Positions 28,020 to 37,461 of a stretch of 42,743 nucleotides of DNA are shown in pieces (the first letter of the stretch is position 1; each line of letters opens with the position of its first letter). Source of the stretch: an uncultured Methylococcaceae bacterium (GTDB taxonomy: Bacteria > Pseudomonadota > Gammaproteobacteria > Methylococcales > Methylomonadaceae); the NCBI GenBank assembly GCA_913056195.1, contig CAJXMF010000020.1, positions 1-42,743 of the forward strand, read 5' to 3'. Below the pieces are notes generated by a model. The model was not told the origin of the DNA. It ran no database searches and saw only the letters and a program-made list of their open reading frames with translations. Position numbers and translations under genes: made by a program.

Positions 28020-28838
28020 ATGCGTGTGTTATTCGGCTTATGCCTGTTGGCCTGGGGACTGAACCTGGCCGCCGCTCCCCAAAGAGTGGTGTCGATGAAT
28101 TTGTGCACCGATCAATTGCTGATGCTGCTGGCTGATCGGGATGAAATCGTTTCGGTCAGCTATCTGGCCGCTCGCCCCGATCTTTCGGTGATGACAGAAC
28201 AGACCCAAGGGCTTTATTTAAACCATGGCCAGGCAGAAGAAATCATGCGCTTAAAACCGGATCTGATTCTGGCGGGCGTTTTTTCTGCTCGCAGCACTGT
28301 TTTTATGCTTAAAAAACTAGGTTATCGAGTTGAATTGTTACCTGTGGCCAGCCATTTTTCCACCATACGCGATAACATCAGAAGAGTAGCCGCTTTACTT
28401 GGACACAAGCCGCGTGGCGAGCAGTTAATCGCTCAATTTGACAGACGCCTGCAAGCCCTGACAAACAAGCGTCCGAGTAAACCGCTTATGGCTGTTTTTT
28501 ATCAAGAAAATGGTTATACCACGGGCAAAAACACCTTGGCGGACGCCATTTTAAAACAGGCCGGTTTTAACAATCTGGCGGCACAACTGGGCATATCAGG
28601 CTCAGGATATTTATCACTGGAAGCATTGTTAATGCATCCGGTTGATGTGCTGATTAACGGACAGCGGCACAGCCCTGACGGTTCGGTAGCCGCCGCGGCC
28701 TTATTGCATCCGGCTTACCAGCATTATGCCGCGCAACGAAAGCGTCTTTTCATTGATGATGCCTTGTGGATTTGTGGTACCCCTTTTGTTTTAGAGGCCA
28801 TTGACAATCTGCTGGCTGTACACGAGCAGAAAAAATAA
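28020..28838 (+). CDS. btuF: periplasmic B12-binding protein of an ABC importer
   Basis: A 272-residue protein with a signal peptide (MRVLFGLCLLAWGLNLAAA) and a class III periplasmic binding fold: PQRVVSMNLCTDQLLMLLADRDEIVSVSY, then LKPDLILAGVFS and the second lobe with a long connecting helix. It would hand substrate to the downstream permease-ATPase. The class also includes haem and siderophore binders; the riboswitch and btuB in the same transcript make cobalamin the best reading. No clear Shine-Dalgarno; the start abuts the TGA of a small upstream frame. Confidence 0.85.
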   Translation: MRVLFGLCLLAWGLNLAAAPQRVVSMNLCTDQLLMLLADRDEIVSVSYLAARPDLSVMTEQTQGLYLNHGQAEEIMRLKPDLILAGVFSARSTVFMLKKLGYRVELLPVASHFSTIRDNIRRVAALLGHKPRGEQLIAQFDRRLQALTNKRPSKPLMAVFYQENGYTTGKNTLADAILKQAGFNNLAAQLGISGSGYLSLEALLMHPVDVLINGQRHSPDGSVAAAALLHPAYQHYAAQRKRLFIDDALWICGTPFVLEAIDNLLAVHEQKK

Positions 28839-28850
28839 AGAGGAACTTCG

Positions 28851-29849
28851 ATGGCTAAACAGCCCATATTATTTCTGTTCCTGAGCGGCTTGCTCACGGT
28901 TTGTTTTATTGGTTCGTTACTGGTTGGGCCGTCGGCCGTCGGCTGGCATGAATGGTGGCAATGGTTAAATAATGCCAGCCAGCTTCCTGTCGATGTTCGC
29001 CTGATTTTGCTTGAAATCCGCTTACCCCGGGCTTTACTGGGGTTGATGGTCGGGGTGACGTTGGGATTGAGCGGTGCGGCTTTACAGGGTTATTTACGCA
29101 ATCCGCTGGCAGAGCCAGGCCTGATCGGAGTCAGCAGCGCCGCCTCACTGGGCGCGGTGCTGACCATTTATACCGGCATCGCATCCTCATTTCCGCTGGC
29201 TTTACCGCTGGGTGGCATTGCCGGCGGTTTGCTGTCGGTTGTGTCTTTACTGCTGTTGGCGGGAAAAACCGTCAGTGTTCTGCGTTTGATTTTGGCCGGA
29301 ATTGCCATCACCAGCTTTGCTTCGGCGCTGACGTCTTTGGCGTTAAATATGGCGCCTAACCCCTTCGTCGCTCTGGAAATCATGTTCTGGCTGATGGGGT
29401 CGCTGGCCGATCGCAGTTTTGAGCATGTGAGCTTAAGTCTGCCGTTTATGGTTCTGGGCTGGAGTTTGCTATTGCTGACGGCACGTTCATTGGATGCGTT
29501 GACTTTGGGCGAAGAGGCGGCACAGACGATGGGCGTCAATTTATCCCGGTTGCGGCTGTTAACCGTTGTCGGCGTGGCGTTATCAGTTGGGGCAGCTACG
29601 GCGATTTCCGGCACCATTGGTTTTGTCGGACTGATTGTGCCGCATCTGTTACGACGCTGGGTGGGTTTTCAGCCAGGTCGATTACTATGGGCCAGCGCCT
29701 TGGGCGGGGCGAGTCTGGTGTTACTGGCCGATGTCACCGTGCGTTTGTTATCGTCCACAACGGAATTAAAACTGGGCGTTTTAACCGCCATGATCGGTGC
29801 GCCGTTCTTTCTGATGCTGATTTTTAAAACAGAACGGGAGGTTTTATGA
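28851..29849 (+). CDS. btuC: FecCD-family permease, B12 ABC importer
   Basis: A 332-residue membrane protein with about ten hydrophobic helices. The family signatures are RLPRALLGLMVGVTLGLSGAALQGYLRNPLAEPGLIGVSS and GTIGFVGLIVPHLLRRWVG. It forms the homodimeric channel of a type II ABC importer. A GAGGAAC lies upstream of the ATG, 12 bp after btuF, and the stop overlaps the btuD start as ATGA. BtuC is inferred from context; motifs alone would also fit a siderophore or haem permease. Confidence 0.88.
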   Translation: MAKQPILFLFLSGLLTVCFIGSLLVGPSAVGWHEWWQWLNNASQLPVDVRLILLEIRLPRALLGLMVGVTLGLSGAALQGYLRNPLAEPGLIGVSSAASLGAVLTIYTGIASSFPLALPLGGIAGGLLSVVSLLLLAGKTVSVLRLILAGIAITSFASALTSLALNMAPNPFVALEIMFWLMGSLADRSFEHVSLSLPFMVLGWSLLLLTARSLDALTLGEEAAQTMGVNLSRLRLLTVVGVALSVGAATAISGTIGFVGLIVPHLLRRWVGFQPGRLLWASALGGASLVLLADVTVRLLSSTTELKLGVLTAMIGAPFFLMLIFKTEREVL

Positions 29850-30637
29850 ACCTGCTGCAAACGGCTGCGCTGACGCTGAAGATTGGCGAAAAAACTATCT
29901 TGAAAGACATTGATTTTTCCATCACCAAAGGCGAGATTGTCGGACTGATGGGGCCGAATGGCGCCGGCAAGTCCACCCTGCTGAAGGCATTGGCTGGCCT
30001 ATCAAACGCACATTCAGGTCAGGTTTTGATTGACGACCACCCCCTACATACATTAGGCCGACAGGTGTTGGCTCAAAAACTGGCCTATTTACCCCAGGGG
30101 CATGATGTACATTGGAGCATGAGCGTTGAAAACCTGGTCATGCTGGGGCGACTGCCGCATTTAAAACCGTGGCAAAGACCCAGTGAAAAAGATTGGCTGA
30201 TCGTCAGAACGATATTGAAAAAATGCGATGTCAGTCAGTTTGCTCAGCGCGGTATTCAGTCGCTGTCTGGCGGCGAACGCGCCCGGGTGTTATTGGCTCG
30301 GGCATTGGCAGTTCAACCCCAGATTTTGTTGGCAGATGAACCCCTGGCCGGCCTTGATCCGGGACATCAGTTGGAAATAATGAGCTATCTGCAACAACAA
30401 GCGAATGCCGGTGTGGCTGTCATTATTGTGATTCACGACTTGAATCTGGCCAAACGATTTTGTCACCGCGTCGTCTTGTTGGGACGACAACGGGTGCTGG
30501 ATCAAGGGCCTGTAGACGATGTCATGATTGCCGATAAAATAGCCCGTTGTTTTTCCATTCAGGTCGTGACCGGCAATATAGAACAGATTCCCGTCGTGAT
30601 TCCAGTGGAATCTTTGGGATTTAACAATGCAGAATAA
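29846..30637 (+). CDS. btuD: ABC importer ATPase, B12 uptake
   Basis: A 263-residue ATPase with Walker A GPNGAGKST, signature LSGGERARV, Walker B LLADEPLAGLD and the switch histidine in IIVIHDLNLAKRF. It powers transport through BtuC. It starts inside the btuC stop (overlap of 4 bp) and ends 16 bp from the convergent dsbC stop, so no room is left for a normal terminator. Symbol follows from the operon; as a domain it is also like FecE/HmuV. Confidence 0.88.
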   Translation: MNLLQTAALTLKIGEKTILKDIDFSITKGEIVGLMGPNGAGKSTLLKALAGLSNAHSGQVLIDDHPLHTLGRQVLAQKLAYLPQGHDVHWSMSVENLVMLGRLPHLKPWQRPSEKDWLIVRTILKKCDVSQFAQRGIQSLSGGERARVLLARALAVQPQILLADEPLAGLDPGHQLEIMSYLQQQANAGVAVIIVIHDLNLAKRFCHRVVLLGRQRVLDQGPVDDVMIADKIARCFSIQVVTGNIEQIPVVIPVESLGFNNAE

Positions 30638-30653
30638 AGGAACAAACGCCCCA

Positions 30654-31355
30654 TCAGTTATTTTCTTTCGCTAACGCTTTTGCCAGACTGGCGGCTGGGA
30701 CATAGCCGGGAAAAATTGTTCCTTTCCGGGTTACCAACATCGGCGTACCCTGCACACCAAACTCATGGCCAAGTTTCATATGTTTCATGACGGGATTCTC
30801 ACAGGTCTTAAATTCCATTTTTTTACCCTGTTTCGCTTCGGTCAGCACTTTTTTGCGATCGTCAGAACACCAGACGGTCACCGCCTTTTTATAGGAATCT
30901 GAACCGAGACCTGCACGGGGATAAAATAAATAATGAACATTGATGCCCTGCGCCAGATATTGATCGATTTCGGAATGCAGTTTTCGACAATAGCCGCAAT
31001 CGATATCGGTAAAGACATAAATATCATATTTCGGGTTATCCGATTTGAAAATGATTTGCTCATTTTCACTCAATGACGCCAAAGCTTTCTGTCTGACAGC
31101 AGCAAGTTTCGCTTCAGTCAGGTCTTTTCGTGCGGCAACGTCAATGAGATGCCCCTGTAACAAGTATTTACCTTCTTCGGAAACATAAAGAATATCGCCG
31201 CCAATAGTGACTTCGTAGACACCTTTTATGGGTGATGGTGAAATAGATTTTATATCCAGTGAAGGAATAATGCGTTTCAGATTGCTTCGAATCGTCGCTT
31301 CATCCGCTTGTGCAACGGATACAAAACATAATAAAACAAGAGCAATAATTTTCAT
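30654..31355 (-). CDS. dsbC: DsbC-type thiol:disulfide isomerase
   Basis: A 233-residue periplasmic protein. The signal peptide is MKIIALVLLCFVSVAQA, then a small N-terminal dimerisation domain (IRSNLKRIIPSLDIKSISPSP, GVYEVTIGGDILYVSEEGKY), a linker, and a thioredoxin fold with the active site C120GYC123 (DIDCGYCRKL). A further cysteine pair, in WCSDDRKK and KTCENP, matches the structural disulfide of DsbC. It shuffles wrong disulfides and is kept reduced by DsbD. The frame is open to 31385, but the ATG at 31355 begins the signal peptide and has GGA upstream. It follows the rseP block after a repeat island. Confidence 0.93.
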   Translation of the reverse strand: MKIIALVLLCFVSVAQADEATIRSNLKRIIPSLDIKSISPSPIKGVYEVTIGGDILYVSEEGKYLLQGHLIDVAARKDLTEAKLAAVRQKALASLSENEQIIFKSDNPKYDIYVFTDIDCGYCRKLHSEIDQYLAQGINVHYLFYPRAGLGSDSYKKAVTVWCSDDRKKVLTEAKQGKKMEFKTCENPVMKHMKLGHEFGVQGTPMLVTRKGTIFPGYVPAASLAKALAKENN

Positions 31356-31453
31356 CTGATTTTCCAAAATATATTTCAAACTCATGTGACTGAGGTGCGG
31401 GACATTAGTTTCTTGAATATGCTGTATTCATAACACGAATAACTGATGTTTTT

Positions 31454-31522
31454 CTCGTTTCCAAACTCTGTTTGGGAACGCCTGGTTTAGAAGCTCCGCT
31501 TCGCGTCGTTGAGGTTGTCATA
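31454..31522 (-). repeat. dispersed palindromic repeat, copy A
   Basis: A core of 49 bp (31454-31502) matches the inverted complement of 41036-41084 with two differences; weaker similarity runs to 31522. It contains the hairpin CCAAAC-TCT-GTTTGG (31461-31475). It lies between dsbC and rseP. Confidence 0.8.
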
Positions 31523-31595
31523 TAACAGCATGTGTTTCCAATAGAATCCTGGAACAAGTCTTCCCGCGGTCAAACGATGTGACATTAACCTCGAA

Positions 31596-32960
31596 TTATT
31601 GAAACAACCTTTCCACATCCAGAAACATGGCCAGCATCATCAAGGACACCAGCATCAACACGCCCAGTTGCTGGAAGACTATCTGCACTTTTTCAGAAAC
31701 AGGATTACCTTTGACAGCTTCGATAGCAAAAAACAGTAAATGCCCCCCATCTAAGACGGGGATAGGCAGCAGGTTTAGCACACCTAAGCTGACGCTGATC
31801 AAGGCCAGATATTTCAAAAATGGCACCAGCCCCATTTCTGCCGATTCACCGGCATATTGGGCGATACTGATCGGGCCGCTCAAATTTTGTACCGATGCTT
31901 TTCCAATCAGCATTTTTCCCATCATTTCCAGCGTACTGATGGAATAAAACCAGGTTTTTTCAAACGCTTTGGGAATCGCTTGAATCGGATTCAAAGAATA
32001 GTGAACGCGCAACGATTCAACCAGCGTTTCCGGTATTTTTACACCGGCACCAATACGGCCTATCGTGCGGCCATCTTTGGTGGTTATTTTTTTCGGCGTT
32101 ACCGTCACGTTTAAACGTACCCCATCTCGATCAATTAAAAGCTTAATGGCTTTTTCAGGCCTGGCCTGAACATATTTGACCCACTGCATCCAATCGTCTA
32201 TTTTTTCATCATCGGCTTGTAACAATACATCGCCGCTTTGCAGTCCGGCTTTTGCGGCGGCGCCATTCGGCAATAGCTTCCCAATAACGGGAGGAATGGT
32301 CGGTGACCACGGCTTAAGCCCCATTTTTTTATACAAAGACTTTGCATCATCTATCGCCCCTTCAGGGATAGACATAATGCGCTCAGCTTCAAAACCGTCG
32401 TTGTTCTTAACCTTAAATTCGATTTGTTTGGCACCCGTCATAGCCTGCTCAAAGACCTGGCTGATAGCTTCTGTCCAGGTCGGCGTTGTCTCATTATTGA
32501 CAACCAGAATCTCATCACCTTCTTCAAATCCAGCTTGTGCGGCTAAGGTTCCAGGCTCGGGTGCTGCCACGACAGGCCGCATTCCGGTTTCACCAATAAT
32601 GAAAACACACCAGAAGAAGAAAATCGCAAGAATCAGGTTAAAAACAGGCCCGGCCGCAACAATGGCGGTTCGCGCCCAAAGTGGCTGACGATTGAACGCA
32701 TACGGCAGGTCTTCAGGTTTGACCTCCCCTTCCCGCTCATCGACCATTTTGACATAACCGCCGAGTGGAATCGCAGAGATCACATATTCGGTCGATTCCG
32801 GTGAAGATTGGCGTGACCAAAGCACTTTTCCAAAACCAATAGAAAAGCGCAGGACTTTTACCCCGACTTTGCGCGCCACCCAAAAATGACCGAATTCATG
32901 AAATGAAACCAGTATGCCAATGGCGATGACGAAATAAAACAGGCTGTTTAAAATATCCAT
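31596..32960 (-). CDS. rseP: Site-2 protease RseP
   Basis: A 454-residue intramembrane zinc metalloprotease that cuts the anti-sigma factor RseA in the envelope stress response. The zinc site is H21EFGH25 in the first membrane helix and LDGGH in a late helix (PIPVLDGGHLLFF). Between them are two PDZ domains (around 110-200 and 205-290, with GTLAAQAGFEEGDEIL and GAAAKAGLQSGDVLL). The start overlaps the dxr stop by 1 bp. Neighbour bamA, expected next, is absent. Confidence 0.96.
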   Translation of the reverse strand: MDILNSLFYFVIAIGILVSFHEFGHFWVARKVGVKVLRFSIGFGKVLWSRQSSPESTEYVISAIPLGGYVKMVDEREGEVKPEDLPYAFNRQPLWARTAIVAAGPVFNLILAIFFFWCVFIIGETGMRPVVAAPEPGTLAAQAGFEEGDEILVVNNETTPTWTEAISQVFEQAMTGAKQIEFKVKNNDGFEAERIMSIPEGAIDDAKSLYKKMGLKPWSPTIPPVIGKLLPNGAAAKAGLQSGDVLLQADDEKIDDWMQWVKYVQARPEKAIKLLIDRDGVRLNVTVTPKKITTKDGRTIGRIGAGVKIPETLVESLRVHYSLNPIQAIPKAFEKTWFYSISTLEMMGKMLIGKASVQNLSGPISIAQYAGESAEMGLVPFLKYLALISVSLGVLNLLPIPVLDGGHLLFFAIEAVKGNPVSEKVQIVFQQLGVLMLVSLMMLAMFLDVERLFQ

Positions 32961-34144
32961 TAAATACTCAGGTTTTGGATGTGTTTATCGGCCTCCTGTC
33001 TGGCCTGTCGATCCGCTTCCAGCACTTGTTCCAGCGTTTTAGCCGAGGTGGGCTTAAATGCCTGCATGGTTTTTTCAATAACGACAGCAATGTCGGTAAA
33101 ACGAATGTTTTCATCCAAAAATGCCGCGACGGCAACTTCATTCGCCGCATTCAAGACAGCCGGCATAATACCACCGGCTTTAATCGCTTCAAAAGCCAGT
33201 CGCAAACACGGAAAACGCGCCAGGCTCGGTTTTTCAAAATCCATTTGTCGGACTTCAAAAATATCCAGCGGTTCCACTCCGGAATCAAAGCGGTCAGGCC
33301 AGGCCATCGCATGCGCAATGGGAACCCGCATATCGGGATTCCCCATCTGCGCCAGGACGGAGCCATCGACATAGTCAACCATAGAATGGATGATACTTTG
33401 TTTATGGATGACCACCTGGATGGCTTCAGGTGCCATATTGAACAATAAACACGCTTCAATCAGCTCCAGGCCTTTATTCATCATGGTCGCAGAATCGACC
33501 GAAATTTTCCGGCCCATATCCCATTTAGGGTGTGCGACGGCCTGCTCAGGCGTGACGGTTTTCAATTGCTCTACCGGCGTTTCTCGAAAAGGCCCTCCGG
33601 ATGCAGTCAATAAAATTCGGCGTGCCTGTGGCGCCTTGCTTCCTGCCTCATAGCCGCCCGGCATACATTGAAAAATCGCGTTATGTTCACTGTCGATAGG
33701 CAATAAGTGAGCGCCGGAATCGCGTACCGCCTGCATAAAGATATCGCCAGACATCACCAGAGATTCCTTATTGGCCAAGAGAATGGTTTTTCCGGCTTTA
33801 GCCGCCGCCAGGGTGGGCAATAAGCCAGCCGCACCGACAATCGCCGCCATGACTGAATCGACTTGATCCAATGTTGCGACTGTTTCAAGTACAGCAGAAC
33901 CTGTCAGGATTTCGACATCAGAAATGCCGTGCGCGCTGATGTTTTGTTTGAATTGAGCCGCCTTTTCTTCATTAACCACCACGACAAACTGCGGTTTATG
34001 CTGTAAACACTGCTCCAGTAAAAGCTCAATATTATTATTTGCCGTTAATGCAATAACCTTGTATCGATCGGGGTGCCGCGCCACAACATCCAGCGTGCTG
34101 ACACCGATAGACCCTGTCGCGCCCAGAATACATAAGCCCTTCAT
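32960..34144 (-). CDS. dxr: 1-deoxy-D-xylulose 5-phosphate reductoisomerase
   Basis: A 394-residue enzyme of the MEP isoprenoid pathway that turns DXP into MEP with NADPH. Seen are the N-terminal [14 protein letters not shown] nucleotide-binding turn, [12 protein letters not shown], the metal-binding [12 protein letters not shown] (D and E), and the SGGPFRETP loop. It overlaps the cdsA stop by 4 bp (ATGA). Length is standard. It sits in the conserved uppS-cdsA-dxr-rseP order. Confidence 0.97.
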   Translation of the reverse strand: MKGLCILGATGSIGVSTLDVVARHPDRYKVIALTANNNIELLLEQCLQHKPQFVVVVNEEKAAQFKQNISAHGISDVEILTGSAVLETVATLDQVDSVMAAIVGAAGLLPTLAAAKAGKTILLANKESLVMSGDIFMQAVRDSGAHLLPIDSEHNAIFQCMPGGYEAGSKAPQARRILLTASGGPFRETPVEQLKTVTPEQAVAHPKWDMGRKISVDSATMMNKGLELIEACLLFNMAPEAIQVVIHKQSIIHSMVDYVDGSVLAQMGNPDMRVPIAHAMAWPDRFDSGVEPLDIFEVRQMDFEKPSLARFPCLRLAFEAIKAGGIMPAVLNAANEVAVAAFLDENIRFTDIAVVIEKTMQAFKPTSAKTLEQVLEADRQARQEADKHIQNLSI

Positions 34145-35016
34145 GAAAACACACTCCGCCCGATCAAGAGAACACCGGCATAAAAGAATGGTGCTGCCGC
34201 CACGATACTGTCGATACGATCCAATATGCCACCATGACCCGGCAATAATGAGCCACTGTCTTTTACACCCGATTGCCTTTTAATCAAGCTAAAAAACAAG
34301 TCGCCATAAATCGAAATCAAAACCGTCAATACCGATAATAAAATAAAATCTATCCAGATCATAATGGGATAAGGATAAAAAATCCTTAACGCCAAGCCAC
34401 AAATAAAGGCAGCACCTAAAGCGCCATACATGCCCTGCACTGTTTTTCCGGGACTGATAATTTCAACCAGTTTTTCCTTACCGAATTTTTTGCCGACAAA
34501 ATAAGCCGAAATATCGGCCGCCCAAATCAAAAGCAGAAAATACAATGTAAACTCAGACCCATAGAGTTGTCGCAAGCGGGTTACAAACATCCAGGCGAAC
34601 AACAATATAAACCAACCGGTAAAGGCTTTAAACTTGCGACTAAATTCCAATTGCAATAATTCCTGTGGCACAATCCGGATCAACAGCATCATCACGACCC
34701 AGAATAAAACCGGCGGAATCACCAGCCATTCCAATGCGCCGGAATAATTTCGAACATCAGGGATATCAAATGTCTCGGCTATTACCTCCAGAACAACAGG
34801 CCAGAATTGAATACCCAGCATTGGAATAATCAGCCCAACCAGGAGCAAACCTTTTTGCCAGATTTTGTCCAGTCCGATAAGACCTGTCCATTCCCAGGCG
34901 GCTAAAAAGATAATCAAGCCAATAAACAGGGAAAAATAAACAGCCGGCAATTTAAAAATCGCGACAATGACAAGAGGAATTAAAATAAGGGCCGTGATAA
35001 TACGCTGTAATAACAT
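34141..35016 (-). CDS. cdsA: Phosphatidate cytidylyltransferase
   Basis: A 291-residue membrane enzyme that makes CDP-diacylglycerol, the precursor of all phospholipids. At least six hydrophobic helices are seen. The CDP-alcohol-synthase signature lies at the C-terminus ([28 protein letters not shown], aspartates near residues 250 and 265). It starts 24 bp after the uppS stop side and overlaps dxr. Firm call from motif and location. Confidence 0.95.
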   Translation of the reverse strand: MLLQRIITALILIPLVIVAIFKLPAVYFSLFIGLIIFLAAWEWTGLIGLDKIWQKGLLLVGLIIPMLGIQFWPVVLEVIAETFDIPDVRNYSGALEWLVIPPVLFWVVMMLLIRIVPQELLQLEFSRKFKAFTGWFILLFAWMFVTRLRQLYGSEFTLYFLLLIWAADISAYFVGKKFGKEKLVEIISPGKTVQGMYGALGAAFICGLALRIFYPYPIMIWIDFILLSVLTVLISIYGDLFFSLIKRQSGVKDSGSLLPGHGGILDRIDSIVAAAPFFYAGVLLIGRSVFS

Positions 35017-35040
35017 TGTTTTTTTGAGGGTTTGAGTAAT

Positions 35041-35799
35041 TCAGGATTGAGTCAAAATCTGTTCACCGGTATGACCAAAACGGCGCTGACGCCCTTTAAA
35101 ACTGATAATAGCGTCCTGTAAAGCCTGTTTATCAAAATCCGGCCATAATATCGGTGTGAAATAAAGTTCGGTATAGGCTAATTGCCATAACAGAAAATTA
35201 CTGATGCGCTGTTCGCCCCCGGTACGAATAAACAGATCGGGCTCGGGTAATCCGGCGGTCGATAAATGTTGTTCGATCAGGTTTTCGGTAATGCGCTGCG
35301 GATTCAATTCGCCTGTTTGCAGTTTTTCGGTAATTTTCTGTACGGCCTGGGTAATGTCCCAATGTCCGCCATAATTAGCGGCAATAACCAGCGTTAGGCC
35401 GGTATTGTCCGCCGTCTGCTGTTCGGCATGGATTATTTTTTGTTGTAATTTTTCAGAAAAAGCGGTTTTATCCCCGATAATTTTCAAACAAATATTATTT
35501 TTGTCCAGTTTATCCACTTCGCGCTGCAAAGTTGCCATAAACAACTCCATCAGCATTGAAACTTCTGTTTCCGGACGTCGCCAGTTTTCACTGCTAAAAG
35601 CGAATAGGGATAGCACCTCTATCTGCTGCTCGGCGCAATACTCGACAATATTACGCACAGTCCTCACGCCTTGCCGATGACCGAAAACACGCGGCATCAA
35701 ACGCTTCTGCGCCCAGCGGCCATTGCCATCCATAATGATGGCAATATGCCGAGGGTTACCATTATCTATCGGTGATATGTTTGACGGAGCGACACTCAT
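35041..35799 (-). CDS. uppS: Undecaprenyl diphosphate synthase
   Basis: A 252-residue cis-prenyltransferase that builds the C55 carrier lipid for peptidoglycan and O antigen. It has HIAIIMDGNGRWA with the catalytic D24, then LSLFAFSSENWRRP and the C-terminal PEPDLFIRTGGEQRISNFLLWQLAYTELYF. The protein is cytoplasmic and membrane-associated. It is placed between frr and cdsA, its usual site. Firm call. Confidence 0.97.
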   Translation of the reverse strand: MSVAPSNISPIDNGNPRHIAIIMDGNGRWAQKRLMPRVFGHRQGVRTVRNIVEYCAEQQIEVLSLFAFSSENWRRPETEVSMLMELFMATLQREVDKLDKNNICLKIIGDKTAFSEKLQQKIIHAEQQTADNTGLTLVIAANYGGHWDITQAVQKITEKLQTGELNPQRITENLIEQHLSTAGLPEPDLFIRTGGEQRISNFLLWQLAYTELYFTPILWPDFDKQALQDAIISFKGRQRRFGHTGEQILTQS

Positions 35800-35842
35800 C
35801 TAGTGCAGCATCCTTGTAATTAAAGTGACTAATTTCATGCGT

Positions 35843-36400
35843 TTACATTGATAATAAGTCAGCTTCTTTTTCTTCCAGCAGTTTTTCAATATCTTTGATG
35901 AACTGATCCGTTAATTTTTGAATTTTATCTTCCGCTGCACGTGCCTCGTCTTCAGAAATCATTTTTTCTTTCAACGCATCCTTGATTTCGGAATTGGCAT
36001 CACGCCGAATATTACGTATCGAAACCCGACCCTGTTCGGCTTCTTGCTTGACCAGCTTGACCAGGTCACGACGACGCTCTTCGGTCAATGGCGGCAAAGG
36101 AATACGCATCACTGCACCCTGGGTCGCCGGATTCAGACCTAAGTCAGATGACATAATGGCTTTTTCAATGGCCTGCACCATGTTTTTTTCCCACGGCGTC
36201 ACTTTCAAGGTGCGGGAATCTTCTACCGTAATATTAGCCACCTGCGACAATGGCGTGTCTGATCCATAATATGAGACCATAACCTGATCGAGCAGGCTGG
36301 GATGGGCACGTCCTGTTCTGATTTTACTGAAAGCTTTTTTGAGTGCTTCAATGCTTTTCGCCATCCGGACGGAAGCTTCCTGTTGAATATCACTGATCAT
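35843..36400 (-). CDS. frr: Ribosome recycling factor
   Basis: A 185-residue protein of standard length. It has the three-helix bundle and the conserved [54 protein letters not shown] and [10 protein letters not shown] blocks. With EF-G it splits the post-termination ribosome. It is separated from pyrH by 258 bp that contain a mobile element; pyrH-frr are normally close, so the insert probably falls inside an operon. Firm call. Confidence 0.97.
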   Translation of the reverse strand: MISDIQQEASVRMAKSIEALKKAFSKIRTGRAHPSLLDQVMVSYYGSDTPLSQVANITVEDSRTLKVTPWEKNMVQAIEKAIMSSDLGLNPATQGAVMRIPLPPLTEERRRDLVKLVKQEAEQGRVSIRNIRRDANSEIKDALKEKMISEDEARAAEDKIQKLTDQFIKDIEKLLEEKEADLLSM

Positions 36401-36420
36401 GTTTTCCTCTTTTTTCTTTT

Positions 36421-36428
36421 GTTTTGCT
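36421..36428. repeat. target-site duplication, left copy
   Basis: GTTTTGCT, identical to 36583-36590; the two copies directly abut the outer ends of the element at 36429-36582. This is the direct-repeat mark of transposition. Confidence 0.85.
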
Positions 36429-36582
36429 GTAACTACTCAGCGTAAATTCTTCTGTGGGCATAGGCTCTTGATTTATCAGGCTTCTGCAACAGGACGTTGC
36501 AGCAGAGCTTACAGGGACGTATTTACGCGTCCTTATAAATCAATAGCCTATGCCTTCAGCCCCAAACTCGCTGAGTAGTTAC
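36429..36582. mobile_element. MITE-like element, 154 bp, with terminal inverted repeats
   Basis: The ends GTAACTACTCAGC (36429-36441) and GCTGAGTAGTTAC (36570-36582) are perfect 13-bp inverted repeats. Imperfect pairing continues inward, with GGCATAGGCT and TTGATTTAT in both arms, about 40 bp in all. A central region has more hairpins (GCAAC/GTTGC and GGACG/CGTCC). It has no reading frame for a transposase and is flanked by an exact 8-bp repeat. Ends beginning GTAA with an 8-bp duplication resemble the IS66 family; that link is an inference. It lies between pyrH and frr and may alter transcription there. Confidence 0.85.
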
Positions 36583-36590
36583 GTTTTGCT
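36583..36590. repeat. target-site duplication, right copy
   Basis: GTTTTGCT, identical to 36421-36428, directly outside the right inverted repeat. Confidence 0.85.
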
Positions 36591-36658
36591 TAGCTTTAAT
36601 GCGAATTAAAGAGTTAGGAATCAGGGGTTTGCTCTTAATTCATATTTCAATAACCCGC

Positions 36659-37381
36659 TTATGCCTTGACGATAAGCGAACCGATATCTTCACCCTGCAT
36701 TAAGCGCATCACAGCACCAGGCTCAAAAATATTCATCACGCGCATCGGCAGGTTATTGTCGCGGCATAACACCAATGCCGTTGTATCCATAACATTCAAG
36801 CGTTGATCGAGCGCTTCGTCATACGTTAGACGTGGGTAGAAGGTGGCATCAGGATGTGTTTCTGGATCGGCCGAAAAAACGCCCTTGACCTTGGTCGCTT
36901 TAATCATGAGTTCGGCTTCAATTTCAATCGCTCTCAGGCTGGCCGCTGTATCGGTGGTAAAAAAAGGATTACCGGTACCGGCCGCAAAAATAGTCACCCG
37001 TTTTTTTTCCAGATGCCTGACTGCGCGGCGTTTAATGTAGTCTTCACAGACCTGATTGATTTTTAAAGCCGTCATAACTCTGACAGGTTGCCCCAGATAT
37101 TCCAGAGCATCTTGCATGGCCAACGCATTAATCACCGTCGCCAGCATCCCCATTTGATCGCCTGTAACACGATTTAATCCAGCCGCCGCGGTTTCCGCAC
37201 CGCGCAAAATATTACCGCCACCAATCACCAGGCCGACCTGAAGGCCGGCATCACACAGATCTTTTATTTCCTTGGCCAATCGTTGCACGATTTCAGGGTC
37301 AATACTGTTTCCACCTTGCTGACTCATCAAGGCTTCACCACTCAGTTTCAATAAAATTCTTCGGCAAATCAATTGACTCAT
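36659..37381 (-). CDS. pyrH: Uridylate kinase
   Basis: A 240-residue amino-acid-kinase-fold enzyme that phosphorylates UMP to UDP. Conserved blocks are [80 protein letters not shown] and the C-terminal [27 protein letters not shown]. It follows tsf by 180 bp and is followed by the MITE before frr. A short stem at 36603-36641 (GAATTAAAGAG/CTCTTAATTC) lies just after its stop. Firm call. Confidence 0.97.
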   Translation of the reverse strand: MSQLICRRILLKLSGEALMSQQGGNSIDPEIVQRLAKEIKDLCDAGLQVGLVIGGGNILRGAETAAAGLNRVTGDQMGMLATVINALAMQDALEYLGQPVRVMTALKINQVCEDYIKRRAVRHLEKKRVTIFAAGTGNPFFTTDTAASLRAIEIEAELMIKATKVKGVFSADPETHPDATFYPRLTYDEALDQRLNVMDTTALVLCRDNNLPMRVMNIFEPGAVMRLMQGEDIGSLIVKA

Positions 37382-37461
37382 AAATTCATTCCACAGTATT
37401 GGTTATAAATTCTCTGACCGCTGTTCTTCTTTGTTCACGACACACATTTTTATCGGCATGG

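Noticed and set aside
28020..30637. Siderophore or haem uptake for the binding protein and ABC genes
   Set aside because: The protein families allow it, but the cobalamin riboswitch and BtuB-type receptor in the same locus make B12 the better reading.
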